Notes: a model not told the origin generated them from the sequence alone. DNA of 64,000 nt from Desulfitobacterium sp038181555 (GCF_038181555.1 NZ_JBBWUA010000007.1:1-64000); one strand, 5' to 3'. Positions 1-7,586 are shown, counted from the stretch's first letter. Made by a program: numbers and translations.

Positions 1-1
1 T

Positions 2-45
2 ACCCGGCTATAACTAGTGTAGCTGGGTTTTATTATATTTTGCCA
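2..45 (+). terminator. Rho-independent terminator at window edge
   Basis: An 8-bp stem (ACCCGGCT with AGCTGGGT, one G-U pair) around an 11-base loop is followed by a T-rich tract. It probably ends a transcription unit that lies to the left of the window. Confidence 0.5.
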
Positions 46-128
46 TAGGCCTCAAGTAGTTTCCATGCACCCTTTTATTAAGCGCTTACCCCGTTCGGGC
101 TCACACGGCATGGGTATTCTTCTAACAG

Positions 129-253
129 TTTGCAGTATGGCCGAAATAGTCCACTGGACTGTTTCGTATCTCGGACACGGAAGTTAAGACCGCCAGGGCT
201 GATGATACTTGGACCGCAGTGTGGCAAAATGCTCATCCGCCTTTCGTGTTGCC
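129..253 (+). rRNA. rrf: Divergent 5S rRNA-like gene
   Basis: The core at about 160-215 carries the 5S signature: CGGACACGGAAGTTAAG, then CAGGGCTGATGATACTTGG, and a TGTTGCCAG-like 3' end. These correspond to the universally conserved loop B/helix III and loop A/E segments of bacterial 5S rRNA. The 5' end has no clean complement to the 3' end, so helix I is poor, and the loop E side near 228-240 does not match the usual GAGAGTAGG. It stands alone, with a terminator directly after it and no 16S or 23S within the window. It may be a solitary, divergent 5S copy or a decaying one; the boundaries are approximate. Confidence 0.55.
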
Positions 254-264
254 AGATAACTAAG

Positions 265-302
265 CAAAGAGACCATTGATTAAGATGGTCTCTTTGTTTT
301 TC
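265..302 (+). terminator. Terminator after 5S-like gene
   Basis: A perfect 12-bp stem (CAAAGAGACCAT / ATGGTCTCTTTG) with a 7-base loop is followed by TTTT. It sits 12 bases after the 5S-like gene, which supports that gene being, or having been, transcribed. Confidence 0.8.
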
Positions 303-411
303 ACTAAAGTGAAAATGGCATGGTAAATCCTATCATTTCAACCGATGCCATAAATATGATTTGGGTTGGCGACATTACATAGGTACCGAAAAGGGTGGGC
401 GTTCGTTTTCT

Positions 412-1080
412 TTATTTCAACTTTACAATGTTCCTTTGTATGCCTAAAAAATAGCTGATTCCCCATATAACAAGCAAAGCAGTGGCTCCGACTAGAAGCC
501 AGATCCAGGTGGACTTCGCCACACCAAGATAAATAAGTGCAGTACCAACATAATAGGGGACTATGGTTATAGCAGCTGTCCAGACATAGGGCCAAAGTTT
601 TACTGAAGGCATTACCCCAGCAATATATCCTACTGTGTGGGCGGGAAGCGGTAGAAGGCGAGCAAAAAATAACCCTAAAGTACCCTTATCTTCGATCCAA
701 CGGTCTACTGATTCAAAAAGTTTGGGGGTAACCAATTTCCGAAAGAAATCTTTCAAGTAATAATGAGCAAGATAATAGATAGCAAAATTGCTTAGAATAA
801 ATCCTAACCATGAGTATAGGGATCCCCAAAAGACACCGAAGATCTTTAGCAAGAGGATGAAGAACCCTTCTGAAGGTATAGGCGTCATGCAGAGTGCTGC
901 CATAATTAGAATTGCAAAGAAAATACCGCCGATTCCCCAGGACTGAATTAGAGAAGAGAGCTCGTTCTTGCGATCAAGATAGAAAAAGAGGACAATTAGC
1001 GCAATGGAAATTACTAGAATTAAGGTTAGCAAGAGAGAATTCGTACCGTGTGTTTTCTGAAGTTTCAAGTTAAATATCAC
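412..1080 (-). CDS. TVP38/TMEM64 (VTT/DedA-like) membrane protein
   Basis: A 222-residue integral membrane protein of the VTT (SNARE-associated Golgi/DedA-like) family, whose members are linked to lipid scrambling and membrane homeostasis. Hydrophobic helices lie at about residues 15-34, 50-68, 82-108, 160-182 and 190-212. The central block has the family features: a G-x-x-x-G/S rich segment, FFARLLPLPAHTVGYIAG around 140-157, and a following amphipathic stretch. GTG is the start codon, with a weak AAGG-type site upstream. It is the only reverse-strand gene in this part and appears monocistronic. The substrate cannot be told from sequence. Confidence 0.8.
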   Translation of the reverse strand: MIFNLKLQKTHGTNSLLLTLILVISIALIVLFFYLDRKNELSSLIQSWGIGGIFFAILIMAALCMTPIPSEGFFILLLKIFGVFWGSLYSWLGFILSNFAIYYLAHYYLKDFFRKLVTPKLFESVDRWIEDKGTLGLFFARLLPLPAHTVGYIAGVMPSVKLWPYVWTAAITIVPYYVGTALIYLGVAKSTWIWLLVGATALLVIWGISYFLGIQRNIVKLK

Positions 1081-1421
1081 CTTGCCTTAGGAATCAAAGT
1101 ATTTCAACTAAGTATAAACTTTAAGTGTATAAATGAAAATGCCACAAAATAATTTTTTTTACATTTCTCCTTATACTTGTATTTGACGCGTTTCCTGCCT
1201 GGGAAAGTATTACCCATATAGTGAGAAGATTTTTTTCTGTATTAGAATAACCTAATTTTCGAATATAAAGTAGTAAAATTAGGAAGAAAAAAGTCTGACC
1301 TTTATTGACCTTTTGCAATAATAATTTTATAATATAATCATGGCGATAAGGCCGCGAGTTATAGCAAGAATGAGAACTTAACGACAATGATATTTTTATC
1401 GATGGAGATGAGGGGTGACTT
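1081..1421. other. Intergenic region with dnaJ-like gene promoter
   Basis: This gap between the divergent VTT gene and the DnaJ-class gene is AT-rich. It holds the sigma-A type promoter at 1305-1333. No CIRCE-type inverted repeat or further gene was recognised. Confidence 0.6.
1305..1338 (+). promoter_or_regulatory. Sigma-A type promoter for DnaJ-class gene
   Basis: TTGACC at 1305-1310, a 17-base spacer and TATAAT at 1328-1333 (a second overlapping TATAAT at 1333-1338). It lies about 85 bases upstream of the start codon. Confidence 0.75.
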
Positions 1422-2408
1422 ATGGATTTTAAAGATTATTATGCTATTCTCGGTGTCCCCAGTGATGCGGAGGAAAAGGTTATTAAAAAAGCCTATCAAA
1501 AATTGGCTAAAAAATATCATCCGGATGTCAACCCAGACAATAAAGAAGCGGAAGAGAAGTTCAAAGAAGTCACTGAGGCTTATCAGGCCATCAGTGATCC
1601 TGAAAAACGTAGCAAATATGATGAGTTAAAACAAAATTATGAGTCCTGGAAGAAGCGTGGGGGTAGAGGTGATTTTGATTGGAATCGCTGGCAAGCTCGA
1701 CCTGGTGAGGGAACCCAGACTAGGACAATGACTCCTGAGGAATTCGCCGAAATTTTTGGGGACAGAGGATTTGGTGAGCGGGGATTTAGTGGTGGTTTCT
1801 CAGGTGCTGGAGATTTTTCGGATTTTTTCTCGACGATCTTTGGTGGGGGCGATCCTTTCGGTCAATCACGGGGCAACCGTTCAACTCGTGCACAAGTAGG
1901 ACGAGATTTGGAATTGGAAGTTAGTGTAACCCTTGAGGAGGCCTATCACGGGACGACTCGACTTATTGACTTTGACGATAAACGGATTCAAGCGAAGATA
2001 CCCAAAGGAGTGCGTACAGGGTCGAAAGTGCGGCTAGCAGGGCAAGGCGGAGCCGGGTACGGTGGTGGAGCAAATGGCGACCTTTTCCTTCTGATTACTG
2101 TGGAGAAGAATTCTTTCTTTGAGCGCGAGGGTGATGATTTAACGACAGAGATTACTGTTGACTTTTATAAAGCAGTACTGGGCGGTGAGGTGAGTATCAA
2201 AACTCTTAACGGAGAAGTGCTTATGAAAGTTCCTCCCAAGATTCAAACAAAAGCTAAGCTACGTCTTAAAGGCAAAGGAATGCCTCGTTTAGAAAATCCG
2301 GGTCAAGCAGGAGATCTTTATGCGCAAATTTCTATCGTACTTCCCAAAGAGATGAGTTCAGGGGAGATTGATGATCTTCGTTCACTTGCCCAACGATATC
2401 ATCGTTGA
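1422..2408 (+). CDS. DnaJ-class co-chaperone (CbpA-like, no zinc finger)
   Basis: A 328-residue J-domain protein. Residues 4-66 form the J domain with the invariant HPD at about 33-35 that stimulates DnaK ATPase activity. A Gly/Phe-rich linker (about 90-150) follows, then the two-barrel C-terminal substrate-binding region (about 160-315). The CxxCxGxG zinc-finger repeats of true DnaJ are absent, which places it with CbpA/DnaJ-class proteins; dnaK and grpE are not adjacent. A GAGGGGTGACTT ribosome site precedes the ATG. The strong upstream promoter shows no CIRCE operator, so heat control by HrcA is not apparent. Confidence 0.88.
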   Translation: MDFKDYYAILGVPSDAEEKVIKKAYQKLAKKYHPDVNPDNKEAEEKFKEVTEAYQAISDPEKRSKYDELKQNYESWKKRGGRGDFDWNRWQARPGEGTQTRTMTPEEFAEIFGDRGFGERGFSGGFSGAGDFSDFFSTIFGGGDPFGQSRGNRSTRAQVGRDLELEVSVTLEEAYHGTTRLIDFDDKRIQAKIPKGVRTGSKVRLAGQGGAGYGGGANGDLFLLITVEKNSFFEREGDDLTTEITVDFYKAVLGGEVSIKTLNGEVLMKVPPKIQTKAKLRLKGKGMPRLENPGQAGDLYAQISIVLPKEMSSGEIDDLRSLAQRYHR

Positions 2409-2499
2409 TCCTTGACGAGGGAGATCGTGGCATTAGATAATGATGAGGTTGAGGTATTTAATAATCCAGAATCCAGAGTCCATCTCAAAGTGAAGGGTT

Positions 2500-2772
2500 G
2501 TGAAGCAGATGAAACCTGTTACGATGTTTGTCTTGGAATCCTGCCCGTATTGTAAAGAGGCGCTTCGTTGGATGGAAGAACTCAAGGCTGAAAATGCTCA
2601 TTATGAGAGGGTAGAGTTTACTATAGTCGATGAACAGCTTCAACCTGAGATTGCAAGGCAGTATCCCTACTATTATGTGCCAACATATTTTGTTGATGGA
2701 ATTAAGGTTCATGAGGGAGCTGCTACAAAGGATATCATCCGCAATGTATTTGATAAGGCTCTAGAGCATTGA
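2500..2772 (+). CDS. Glutaredoxin-like protein (CPYC)
   Basis: A 90-residue thioredoxin-fold protein with a CPYC redox site at about residues 15-18 and the cis-proline motif VPTYF at about 61-65, as in glutaredoxins that reduce disulfides or glutathione-type mixed disulfides. It is cytoplasmic, with no signal peptide. The start is uncertain: GTG at 2500 lies only 2-3 bases after AAGGG, whereas ATG at 2509 is about 11 bases from it, so the true protein may begin at 2509. A strong hairpin follows at once. It lies 91 bases after the DnaJ-class gene and may be cotranscribed. Confidence 0.8.
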   Translation: MKQMKPVTMFVLESCPYCKEALRWMEELKAENAHYERVEFTIVDEQLQPEIARQYPYYYVPTYFVDGIKVHEGAATKDIIRNVFDKALEH

Positions 2773-2774
2773 TC

Positions 2775-2808
2775 TTAGGGGAACTCCGTAAAGTAGGAGT
2801 TCCCCTAA
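2775..2808 (+). terminator. Hairpin terminator after glutaredoxin
   Basis: A perfect 13-bp stem (TTAGGGGAACTCC and its complement) with an 8-base loop begins 2 bases after the stop codon. A long T tract is missing, so termination may be partial. Confidence 0.65.
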
Positions 2809-2830
2809 ATATTAGCTTCGTTCGCCTTGA

Positions 2831-2870
2831 ATGAACTCAGCGGGTACCACGAAAGCACTGCTTTCGCACG
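2831..2870 (+). promoter_or_regulatory. T-box-like antiterminator remnant
   Basis: AACTCAGCGGGTACCACG followed by CGAAAGC-ACT-GCTTTCG resembles the T-box bulge plus the start of the antiterminator/terminator switch seen in tRNA-sensing leaders; compare GGTGGTACCACGG in the alaS leader of this window. The rest of a leader (Stem I, specifier loop) is not visible upstream, where the glutaredoxin gene and its terminator lie, and no aminoacyl-tRNA synthetase or amino-acid gene follows. It is probably a decayed fragment, or a chance match. Confidence 0.3.
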
Positions 2871-2877
2871 TAGCAAG

Positions 2878-2972
2878 TTGATCGTTGGCTATGGTGAAAA
2901 AAGCATGGGATAGCTACCCCTGTGAACCAGGAATTATATCAACGAATTAAAGCTTTGGAAGCTAGTTTTTAA
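2878..2972 (+). pseudogene. panE-like (ketopantoate reductase) 3' remnant
   Basis: Two reading frames join into the C-terminal end of a ketopantoate reductase: LIVGYGEK in one frame, then KHGIATPVNQELYQRIKALE and a stop in another. The frame change falls in a run of A bases at about 2896-2902. The HGI-x-TPVN-x-x-LY segment is typical of PanE/ApbA C termini. Only about 30 codons remain, there is no start codon, and a stop lies at the junction, so it cannot encode a working enzyme. Recognition is by motif memory only. Confidence 0.45.
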
Positions 2973-2996
2973 TTACCTCATAACCGTTCACCCCTC

Positions 2997-3022
2997 ATTT
3001 TGAACCTGAGAGGTTCAAATTT
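2997..3022. repeat. Short inverted repeat
   Basis: TTGAACCT-GAG-AGGTTCAA forms a perfect 8-bp stem, extended by A/T pairs, followed by ATTT. It may end leftover transcription from upstream or act as an operator for the small gene at 3105. Confidence 0.4.
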
Positions 3023-3104
3023 CATCCGTTAGAGGAAATATTCATAGTATTGCAAAAATGTGTAATATAATATGGGTAAGAAATAGATATGAGGGGTGAT
3101 TGGT

Positions 3105-3290
3105 ATGAAGGTCTATGTTGTTAAGAGCATGGATACTAACTTTGTGAGTTCAGTCGACAGAATATTTATCAGCAAGCAAGAAGCTGAAAGGTATGCAGCT
3201 TTGCAAAATGAAAAATATAAATTTGTAACTTTCTTGGTCTCTGAATACCAAGTATTTAACGACGCAAGCCAATGTAGCTTAGCCTTTTAA
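3105..3290 (+). CDS. Small hypothetical protein, 61 aa
   Basis: Not recognised with confidence. The product is a small soluble protein beginning MKVYVVKSMDTN, with a beta-strand-like start, an SKQEAERYAALQNEK helix and a hydrophobic second half. This layout recalls short DUF7336-like proteins in which a K-VYVV strand is followed by an S-x-x-EAE helix, but the match is weak. The start was set at ATG 3105 because AGGGG at 3092-3096 is 8 bases upstream; the in-frame GTG at 3096 overlaps that site. A TATAAT at 3066-3071 could be its -10 element. No operon partner is close. Confidence 0.6.
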   Translation: MKVYVVKSMDTNFVSSVDRIFISKQEAERYAALQNEKYKFVTFLVSEYQVFNDASQCSLAF

Positions 3291-3356
3291 AACGAGCAGT
3301 TACATGAAAAAGAAGTTAAAGAATAAGCGAACTGAACAATGCTCCTTGGAGCTTTT

Positions 3357-3421
3357 AATCTCCCCCTTTAGGCGACTGGTTGTATTGCAAATATAACTTG
3401 AGGCGAAAAGGGGGATTTTTC
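3357..3421 (+). terminator. Terminator after small gene
   Basis: AATCTCCCCCTTT pairs with AAAGGGGGATT across a large loop and is followed by TTTTCATTT. A smaller GCTC-CTTG-GAGC-TTTT hairpin sits just upstream at about 3341-3356. Confidence 0.65.
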
Positions 3422-3577
3422 ATTTCAATACTCATGCCCTGAGTTGGTGTGGGTATTATTTTTTTTCATAATAATTTCATAATTATTTATAAGATTACGT
3501 AAAACGTGCAAACTAATCACAATGCTAATCAAACTATATTTTAGGAAAAGGAAATACGTTTAAAGGAGGAAGGTAGT

Positions 3578-4642
3578 TTGAAATCCAAGAAAATTATACT
3601 CGGACTAGCATTGATTGCACTGGTTATCACGGTACTCGTAGGCTGCAAAACGCAGAATCAGACCCCGCCACCCACAGGGACGGCCACTGACCAGCCTGTA
3701 AATCCACCACCAGCTGAAGCTCAATACGTGGGTAGCGAAAGTTGTAAAGGCTGTCACTCGGAATACCATGGCAACTTCACTAAAACCCAACACTCTAAGG
3801 CCTTTAAGCCCCTGGCAGACTATGCTCTGACCCAGCCAGCAGGGGAAATAAAACTCTTTGATACGAAGGCCACGGATAAGTCAGGGACTCTTGATCTGGC
3901 CAATAAAGATCTGGTCTATGGGGTAATGATGGATCATTATGTCATTGCAAAAGCTCCCGAAGGGTTTAGCGAGAAAGTTTACCGTGTAGCTGCCTTAGAG
4001 AAGTCTGGAGAAAAATATGTAGTTAAGCCTGCTAAAGGTACTGATGTGGATAAGGATGGCAAGCCTGATTACACAGCAGAAAGCTTCAGCTGCGGCAAAT
4101 GTCACGCCCCGGGTATTGAAGTGAATTCTAAAGACTATGGAGTGTCCTGTGAGTCCTGTCATGGTCCCGGTGGAAATCACGTAAGTGCCGCCACTAAGAA
4201 AGGAACCATGGATCCAAAGACAGCTGTAAATGCATGCAATACCTGTCATGAAAGCAATCCAAGTAAGAACACCGAAGGGGTATGGACAGCAAACACCCAC
4301 TATGGAACACGAAACTATTTTGCCAGCAAGCATGGGCAAAGTACTTCGATGAACTGTTTGACCTGTCACGAATCGCATAAGGCGAATGCCAGCGGTATGT
4401 TGCTTAAAGCAGATAAAGCCCAAGATATCTGTGCTCAGTGCCACCAAGGAAAAACCATGGATCTTGATAAGATGATGTGGAAGAACCCCACAGATGCTCG
4501 AGGCCACTTTACTAAGGATCACAGCTTTGGCGCTCTGCCTTATGATAAGCTAGGTGATAAAGACAAGACACCAGAAATTGAGATCACGAATAAAGAGGCT
4601 ATCGATATGATTACCAAGCTACTGCCGGAAGCAGCAAAGTAA
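3578..4642 (+). CDS. Hexahaem c-type cytochrome lipoprotein (c554-like)
   Basis: A 354-residue secreted multihaem cytochrome. The N terminus has a signal peptide ending in the lipobox LVGC (Cys about residue 23), so it should be lipid-anchored on the outer face of the membrane. Six CxxCH haem sites are visible: CKGCH, CGKCH, CESCH, CNTCH, CLTCH and CAQCH, with extra His residues as likely axial ligands. The order and the CESCHGPGGNHV segment resemble the cytochrome c554/multihaem family. TTG is the start codon behind AAAGGAGGAAGG. It is a single-gene unit and probably carries electrons outside the cell membrane; its partner is unknown, though nrfHA lies about 6 kb away. Confidence 0.85.
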   Translation: MKSKKIILGLALIALVITVLVGCKTQNQTPPPTGTATDQPVNPPPAEAQYVGSESCKGCHSEYHGNFTKTQHSKAFKPLADYALTQPAGEIKLFDTKATDKSGTLDLANKDLVYGVMMDHYVIAKAPEGFSEKVYRVAALEKSGEKYVVKPAKGTDVDKDGKPDYTAESFSCGKCHAPGIEVNSKDYGVSCESCHGPGGNHVSAATKKGTMDPKTAVNACNTCHESNPSKNTEGVWTANTHYGTRNYFASKHGQSTSMNCLTCHESHKANASGMLLKADKAQDICAQCHQGKTMDLDKMMWKNPTDARGHFTKDHSFGALPYDKLGDKDKTPEIEITNKEAIDMITKLLPEAAK

Positions 4643-4676
4643 ACAACTAAAGTAGAAGTATAAGAGGAATATAGAT

Positions 4677-4717
4677 AATCTCCCTATTGATAGATAACTC
4701 TTCAGTAGGGGGATTTT
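4677..4717 (+). terminator. Terminator of hexahaem cytochrome gene
   Basis: A 14-bp stem (AATCTCCCTATTGA with TCAGTAGGGGGATT, two wobble pairs) is followed by TTTT, 34 bases after the stop codon. Confidence 0.8.
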
Positions 4718-4809
4718 CCTTGCTGTATTGCCGGCTTTGGCTATAGCGTTTTCTTTACACATTTTCAAAATCGGCTACAAATCCAATTTGCGTGGATAAC
4801 CTTGCTCAA

Positions 4810-4863
4810 AAAAGGGGCTGATACAAAATGAACAGATAAGCTCATTTTGTATCAGCCCCTTTT
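4810..4863. repeat. Long perfect intergenic palindrome
   Basis: AAAGGGGCTGATACAAAATGA at 4811-4831 is matched by its exact complement at 4842-4862/3, with a 10-base loop. It has A and T runs at the two ends, so it would work as a terminator in either direction. It is a second hairpin after the cytochrome terminator. Confidence 0.7.
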
Positions 4864-4900
4864 AGGTAAGTGCTCTCATTCGAAAGTCACTTCATTGGCA

Positions 4901-4930
4901 TGACAATCATGATGGCCGCCATGATTGTCA
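4901..4930. repeat. 11-bp inverted repeat
   Basis: TGACAATCATG and CATGATTGTCA flank an 8-base loop (ATGGCCGC). There is no T tract, so an operator or RNA hairpin is as likely as a terminator. Confidence 0.5.
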
Positions 4931-5070
4931 CGCAGATTAACAGTTTGGAAAATACTCGAGAATCATTATTAACATAACCGAATGTAAGATTTCTATTCGT
5001 AAGATTTTAGAAAGTTATAAATAAAAAGAGCCCAGCAAGTTGCCGGGCATAGAGCAGAGGGGTTAGATTG

Positions 5071-5116
5071 AGGAGGAGTGAAATGATTAACTACTAAGTA
5101 TCACATGATTGTGATA
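5071..5116 (+). promoter_or_regulatory. Strong ribosome site with 4-codon frame and palindrome
   Basis: AGGAGGAG at 5071-5078 is correctly spaced from ATG at 5083, but the frame stops after four codons (M-I-N-Y). TATCACA-TGAT-TGTGATA follows at 5099-5116. This may be a leader of the hyp operon, a decayed gene start, or an operator for a dimeric regulator. Confidence 0.35.
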
Positions 5117-5198
5117 GTACGCGCATTTCACAATTAGATTGTAACCTATTACGCAAAGATTTACCAGTCCTTTTTAAAATTTCCGAATATTAAAATTA

Positions 5199-5228
5199 TT
5201 TACTTAATACCTCTTCCGAGTGTAGAAT
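5199..5228 (+). promoter_or_regulatory. Possible hyp operon promoter
   Basis: TTTACT at 5199-5204, an 18-base spacer and TAGAAT at 5223-5228 lie 42 bases before the hypF start. It is only a moderate match to the sigma-A consensus. Confidence 0.4.
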
Positions 5229-5270
5229 GTATTTACATGGTTGGGCTCAGAAGAAAGCGGGTAATTCGTT

Positions 5271-7586
5271 ATGCAAAGAGCTTATTCTATCCATCTTAAT
5301 GGTATCGTTCAGGGCGTTGGGTTTAGACCCTATGTCTATCGTTTAGCGGGTGAGATGGGGATTAAGGGGTGGGTCAATAATTCTAGTCATGGGGTAGGTA
5401 TACATGCCGAGGGATGTCAAGTTGATACTTTCTATGCTCGGTTGCTCAAAGAAGCCCCCCCTTTAGCAAAAATTACTCAAGCCGAATGTGAAGAGACGGT
5501 GTTTCGTTTTTATAAGGCTTTTGAAATTATGCACAGCGAGGATGATGGCTTGGCTGATGTTTTAATTTCACCGGATATTGCGACCTGTGCCGATTGCTTT
5601 GACGAGCTTAGGGATCCCAATAACAGACGTTATCACTATGCGTTTACCAATTGTACAAATTGTGGGCCGCGTTATACCATTATCGAGGATGTTCCCTATG
5701 ATCGTATCCAAACAACGATGAAAGTCTTCCCCATGTGTGAAGCCTGTGCCCAAGAATATGAGAATCCAGCTGACCGCCGTTTTCATGCTCAGCCTGTCGC
5801 ATGCTCCCGATGTGGGCCGGTAATACAGCTTTTGGATGCTCAAGGTGAGGCCTTAGAGGGCTTGGCAATTGAGAAATTAGCTCAAGGAGCTATTCTCGCT
5901 GTTAAGGGGTTGGGTGGATTTCATTTAGTCTGTGATGCCAGAGATTCTACAGCCATTCAGCATTTGCGCCAGCGTAAGGAAAGAGGAGCAAAACCATTTG
6001 CATTAATGGCTAGGAATATCGAAGTCATCCGTAACTGTTTTCGACTTTCTGAGCAAGAGGAGGCGCTCCTGAGAAGTCCGGCAGCCCCTATCGTTATCCT
6101 AGAGAGGAAAAAGGAAAGTGAGGGCTATCTTCCTCAGGAGATTGCACCGGGAATCCATACCTTAGGGGTGATGCTACCCTATACGCCCTTGCACGCCATG
6201 CTCTTTGATGGCCCATATGATTTTTTGGTGATGACCAGTGCCAACCTAAGCGGTCGTCCCTTGATCTACAGGAATGAAGAGGCATTGAGCGAGCTTAAGG
6301 GAATTGCCGATTATTTTCTGATCCATAATCGGGATATCTATCATCCTTGTGATGATTCGGTACTTCAGGTCATCGGGGAAGAGCCTGTATGGCATCGACG
6401 AGCCCGTGGCTATGTTCCTTTACCTCAAGCATATTCTAAGACTCAGCCTGCTCCTATCTTGGGGGTGGGTGGAGAATTAAAAAATGCTTTCTGTCTAGCG
6501 GCAAATGGTAGGGCCTTTACCAGTCAGTATATTGGGGATATGGAAGGGTATGAGAATTTCCAACGCTTTCGTCAAGAGTTTGCTTCCTTCCAGAAGGTCG
6601 TAAAGATTGAACCGGAAATAGTGGCCTTCGATGCCCATCCCAATTACCAAACCACACGGTTTGCTCAAGAGGGACCTTGGTTGTCCAAGATTAAAGTTCA
6701 GCATCATCATGCCCATTTAGTCAGTGTCTTGGGCGAACATGGTATCACTGAACCTACTTTAGGGGTGGTTTGTGATGGGACAGGTTGGGGTGAGGATCAA
6801 ACGATCTGGGGGTTTGAGTTTCTGAAGGGGAATGCAGCAGGGTATGAGCGTTTAGCTCATCTCGAATATCTCCCTCTACCCGGAGGCGATGCGGCTGCGA
6901 AGTACCCTTTGCGAATCGCCTATGCCTATGGTAAAACGCTACTCTCTCCCGATGAGTGGGCAAAGACACAAGGGCTCTGGGAGGGTTTGACCGCGTCCGA
7001 ACAAAAGGTTCTGGACCAACAGTTAGAGAGAAGAATTAATGTTTTTGCAACCTCAAGTTGTGGTAGACTATTCGATGCAGTGAGCGCAGTGCTGGGTATT
7101 TGTACACAGGTTACCTATGAAGGACAGGCAGCCATCGAATTAGAGAGCAGGGCCATAACCTGGCTGCATAACATGAGAGATATTTATGGATCAGTAGCTG
7201 TTGAAGAGCTGCTAGGACATTCCCCGCGTTATCCCATGAAGTGGGATGAGAATGAAGAAGGGTTGGCCTTAAAAATTGGAAGAACCTTTGCCAGCGTTAT
7301 GCAAGATCTGCTTGAGGGAAAAGAAATTGGCTTTATTGCCACCCATTTTCATGATTCCATAGCCCATGGCATCATACAAACTGTGCTCAGGCTCCAAGCA
7401 AACCAAGGGCCCGTAGCTTTAACGGGTGGAGTCTTTCAAAATAAACTTTTGACGGAAAGAGTATTAGCACTTTGTAAAACCCATGATATCCCGGTTCTTC
7501 GTGCCAAGGAACTGCCACCGGGTGATGGGGGGCTTGCCTTTGGGCAAGTTATCATAGCAAATGAGAGGTGTTCATCATGTGTTTAG
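5271..7586 (+). CDS. hypF: [NiFe] hydrogenase maturation carbamoyltransferase HypF
   Basis: A 771-residue cytoplasmic enzyme that uses carbamoyl phosphate and ATP to carbamoylate the C-terminal Cys of HypE, the first step in making the CN ligands of [NiFe] hydrogenase. The domains are in the usual order: acylphosphatase-like (1-90, VGFRPYVYRLA), two C4 zinc fingers (CADC...CTNCGPR and CEAC...CSRCGP, about 104-180), a YrdC-like domain (about 200-385) and a Kae1/ASKHA-like domain with QHHHAHL near 480 and ALTGGVFQNK near 720. Length is normal. It is the first gene of hypFCDE; no good ribosome site precedes its ATG. It overlaps hypC by 10 bases. Confidence 0.96.
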   Translation: MQRAYSIHLNGIVQGVGFRPYVYRLAGEMGIKGWVNNSSHGVGIHAEGCQVDTFYARLLKEAPPLAKITQAECEETVFRFYKAFEIMHSEDDGLADVLISPDIATCADCFDELRDPNNRRYHYAFTNCTNCGPRYTIIEDVPYDRIQTTMKVFPMCEACAQEYENPADRRFHAQPVACSRCGPVIQLLDAQGEALEGLAIEKLAQGAILAVKGLGGFHLVCDARDSTAIQHLRQRKERGAKPFALMARNIEVIRNCFRLSEQEEALLRSPAAPIVILERKKESEGYLPQEIAPGIHTLGVMLPYTPLHAMLFDGPYDFLVMTSANLSGRPLIYRNEEALSELKGIADYFLIHNRDIYHPCDDSVLQVIGEEPVWHRRARGYVPLPQAYSKTQPAPILGVGGELKNAFCLAANGRAFTSQYIGDMEGYENFQRFRQEFASFQKVVKIEPEIVAFDAHPNYQTTRFAQEGPWLSKIKVQHHHAHLVSVLGEHGITEPTLGVVCDGTGWGEDQTIWGFEFLKGNAAGYERLAHLEYLPLPGGDAAAKYPLRIAYAYGKTLLSPDEWAKTQGLWEGLTASEQKVLDQQLERRINVFATSSCGRLFDAVSAVLGICTQVTYEGQAAIELESRAITWLHNMRDIYGSVAVEELLGHSPRYPMKWDENEEGLALKIGRTFASVMQDLLEGKEIGFIATHFHDSIAHGIIQTVLRLQANQGPVALTGGVFQNKLLTERVLALCKTHDIPVLRAKELPPGDGGLAFGQVIIANERCSSCV

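Larger units (their letters stand above)
4643..5270. other. Long intergenic region rich in hairpins
   Basis: This 628-base gap holds the cytochrome terminator, a 21-bp palindrome at 4811-4863, an 11-bp inverted repeat at 4901-4930, a small GCCC/GGGC hairpin at 5030-5048, a strong ribosome site followed by a 4-codon frame at 5071-5097, a 7-bp inverted repeat at 5099-5116 and a possible hyp promoter at 5199-5228. No gene of normal length was recognised. Confidence 0.6.

Noticed and set aside
338..595. Reverse-strand 85-codon frame within the VTT gene
   Set aside because: Overlaps the well-supported membrane protein gene in another frame; Cys/Tyr-rich composition typical of a shadow.
1121..1387. 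Reverse-strand 88-codon frame in the gap before the DnaJ-class gene
   Set aside because: It covers the promoter on the other strand, has no ribosome site and no recognisable protein features.
5083..5097. 4-codon frame called as a gene
   Set aside because: Too short to claim as a protein; listed only as a possible leader.
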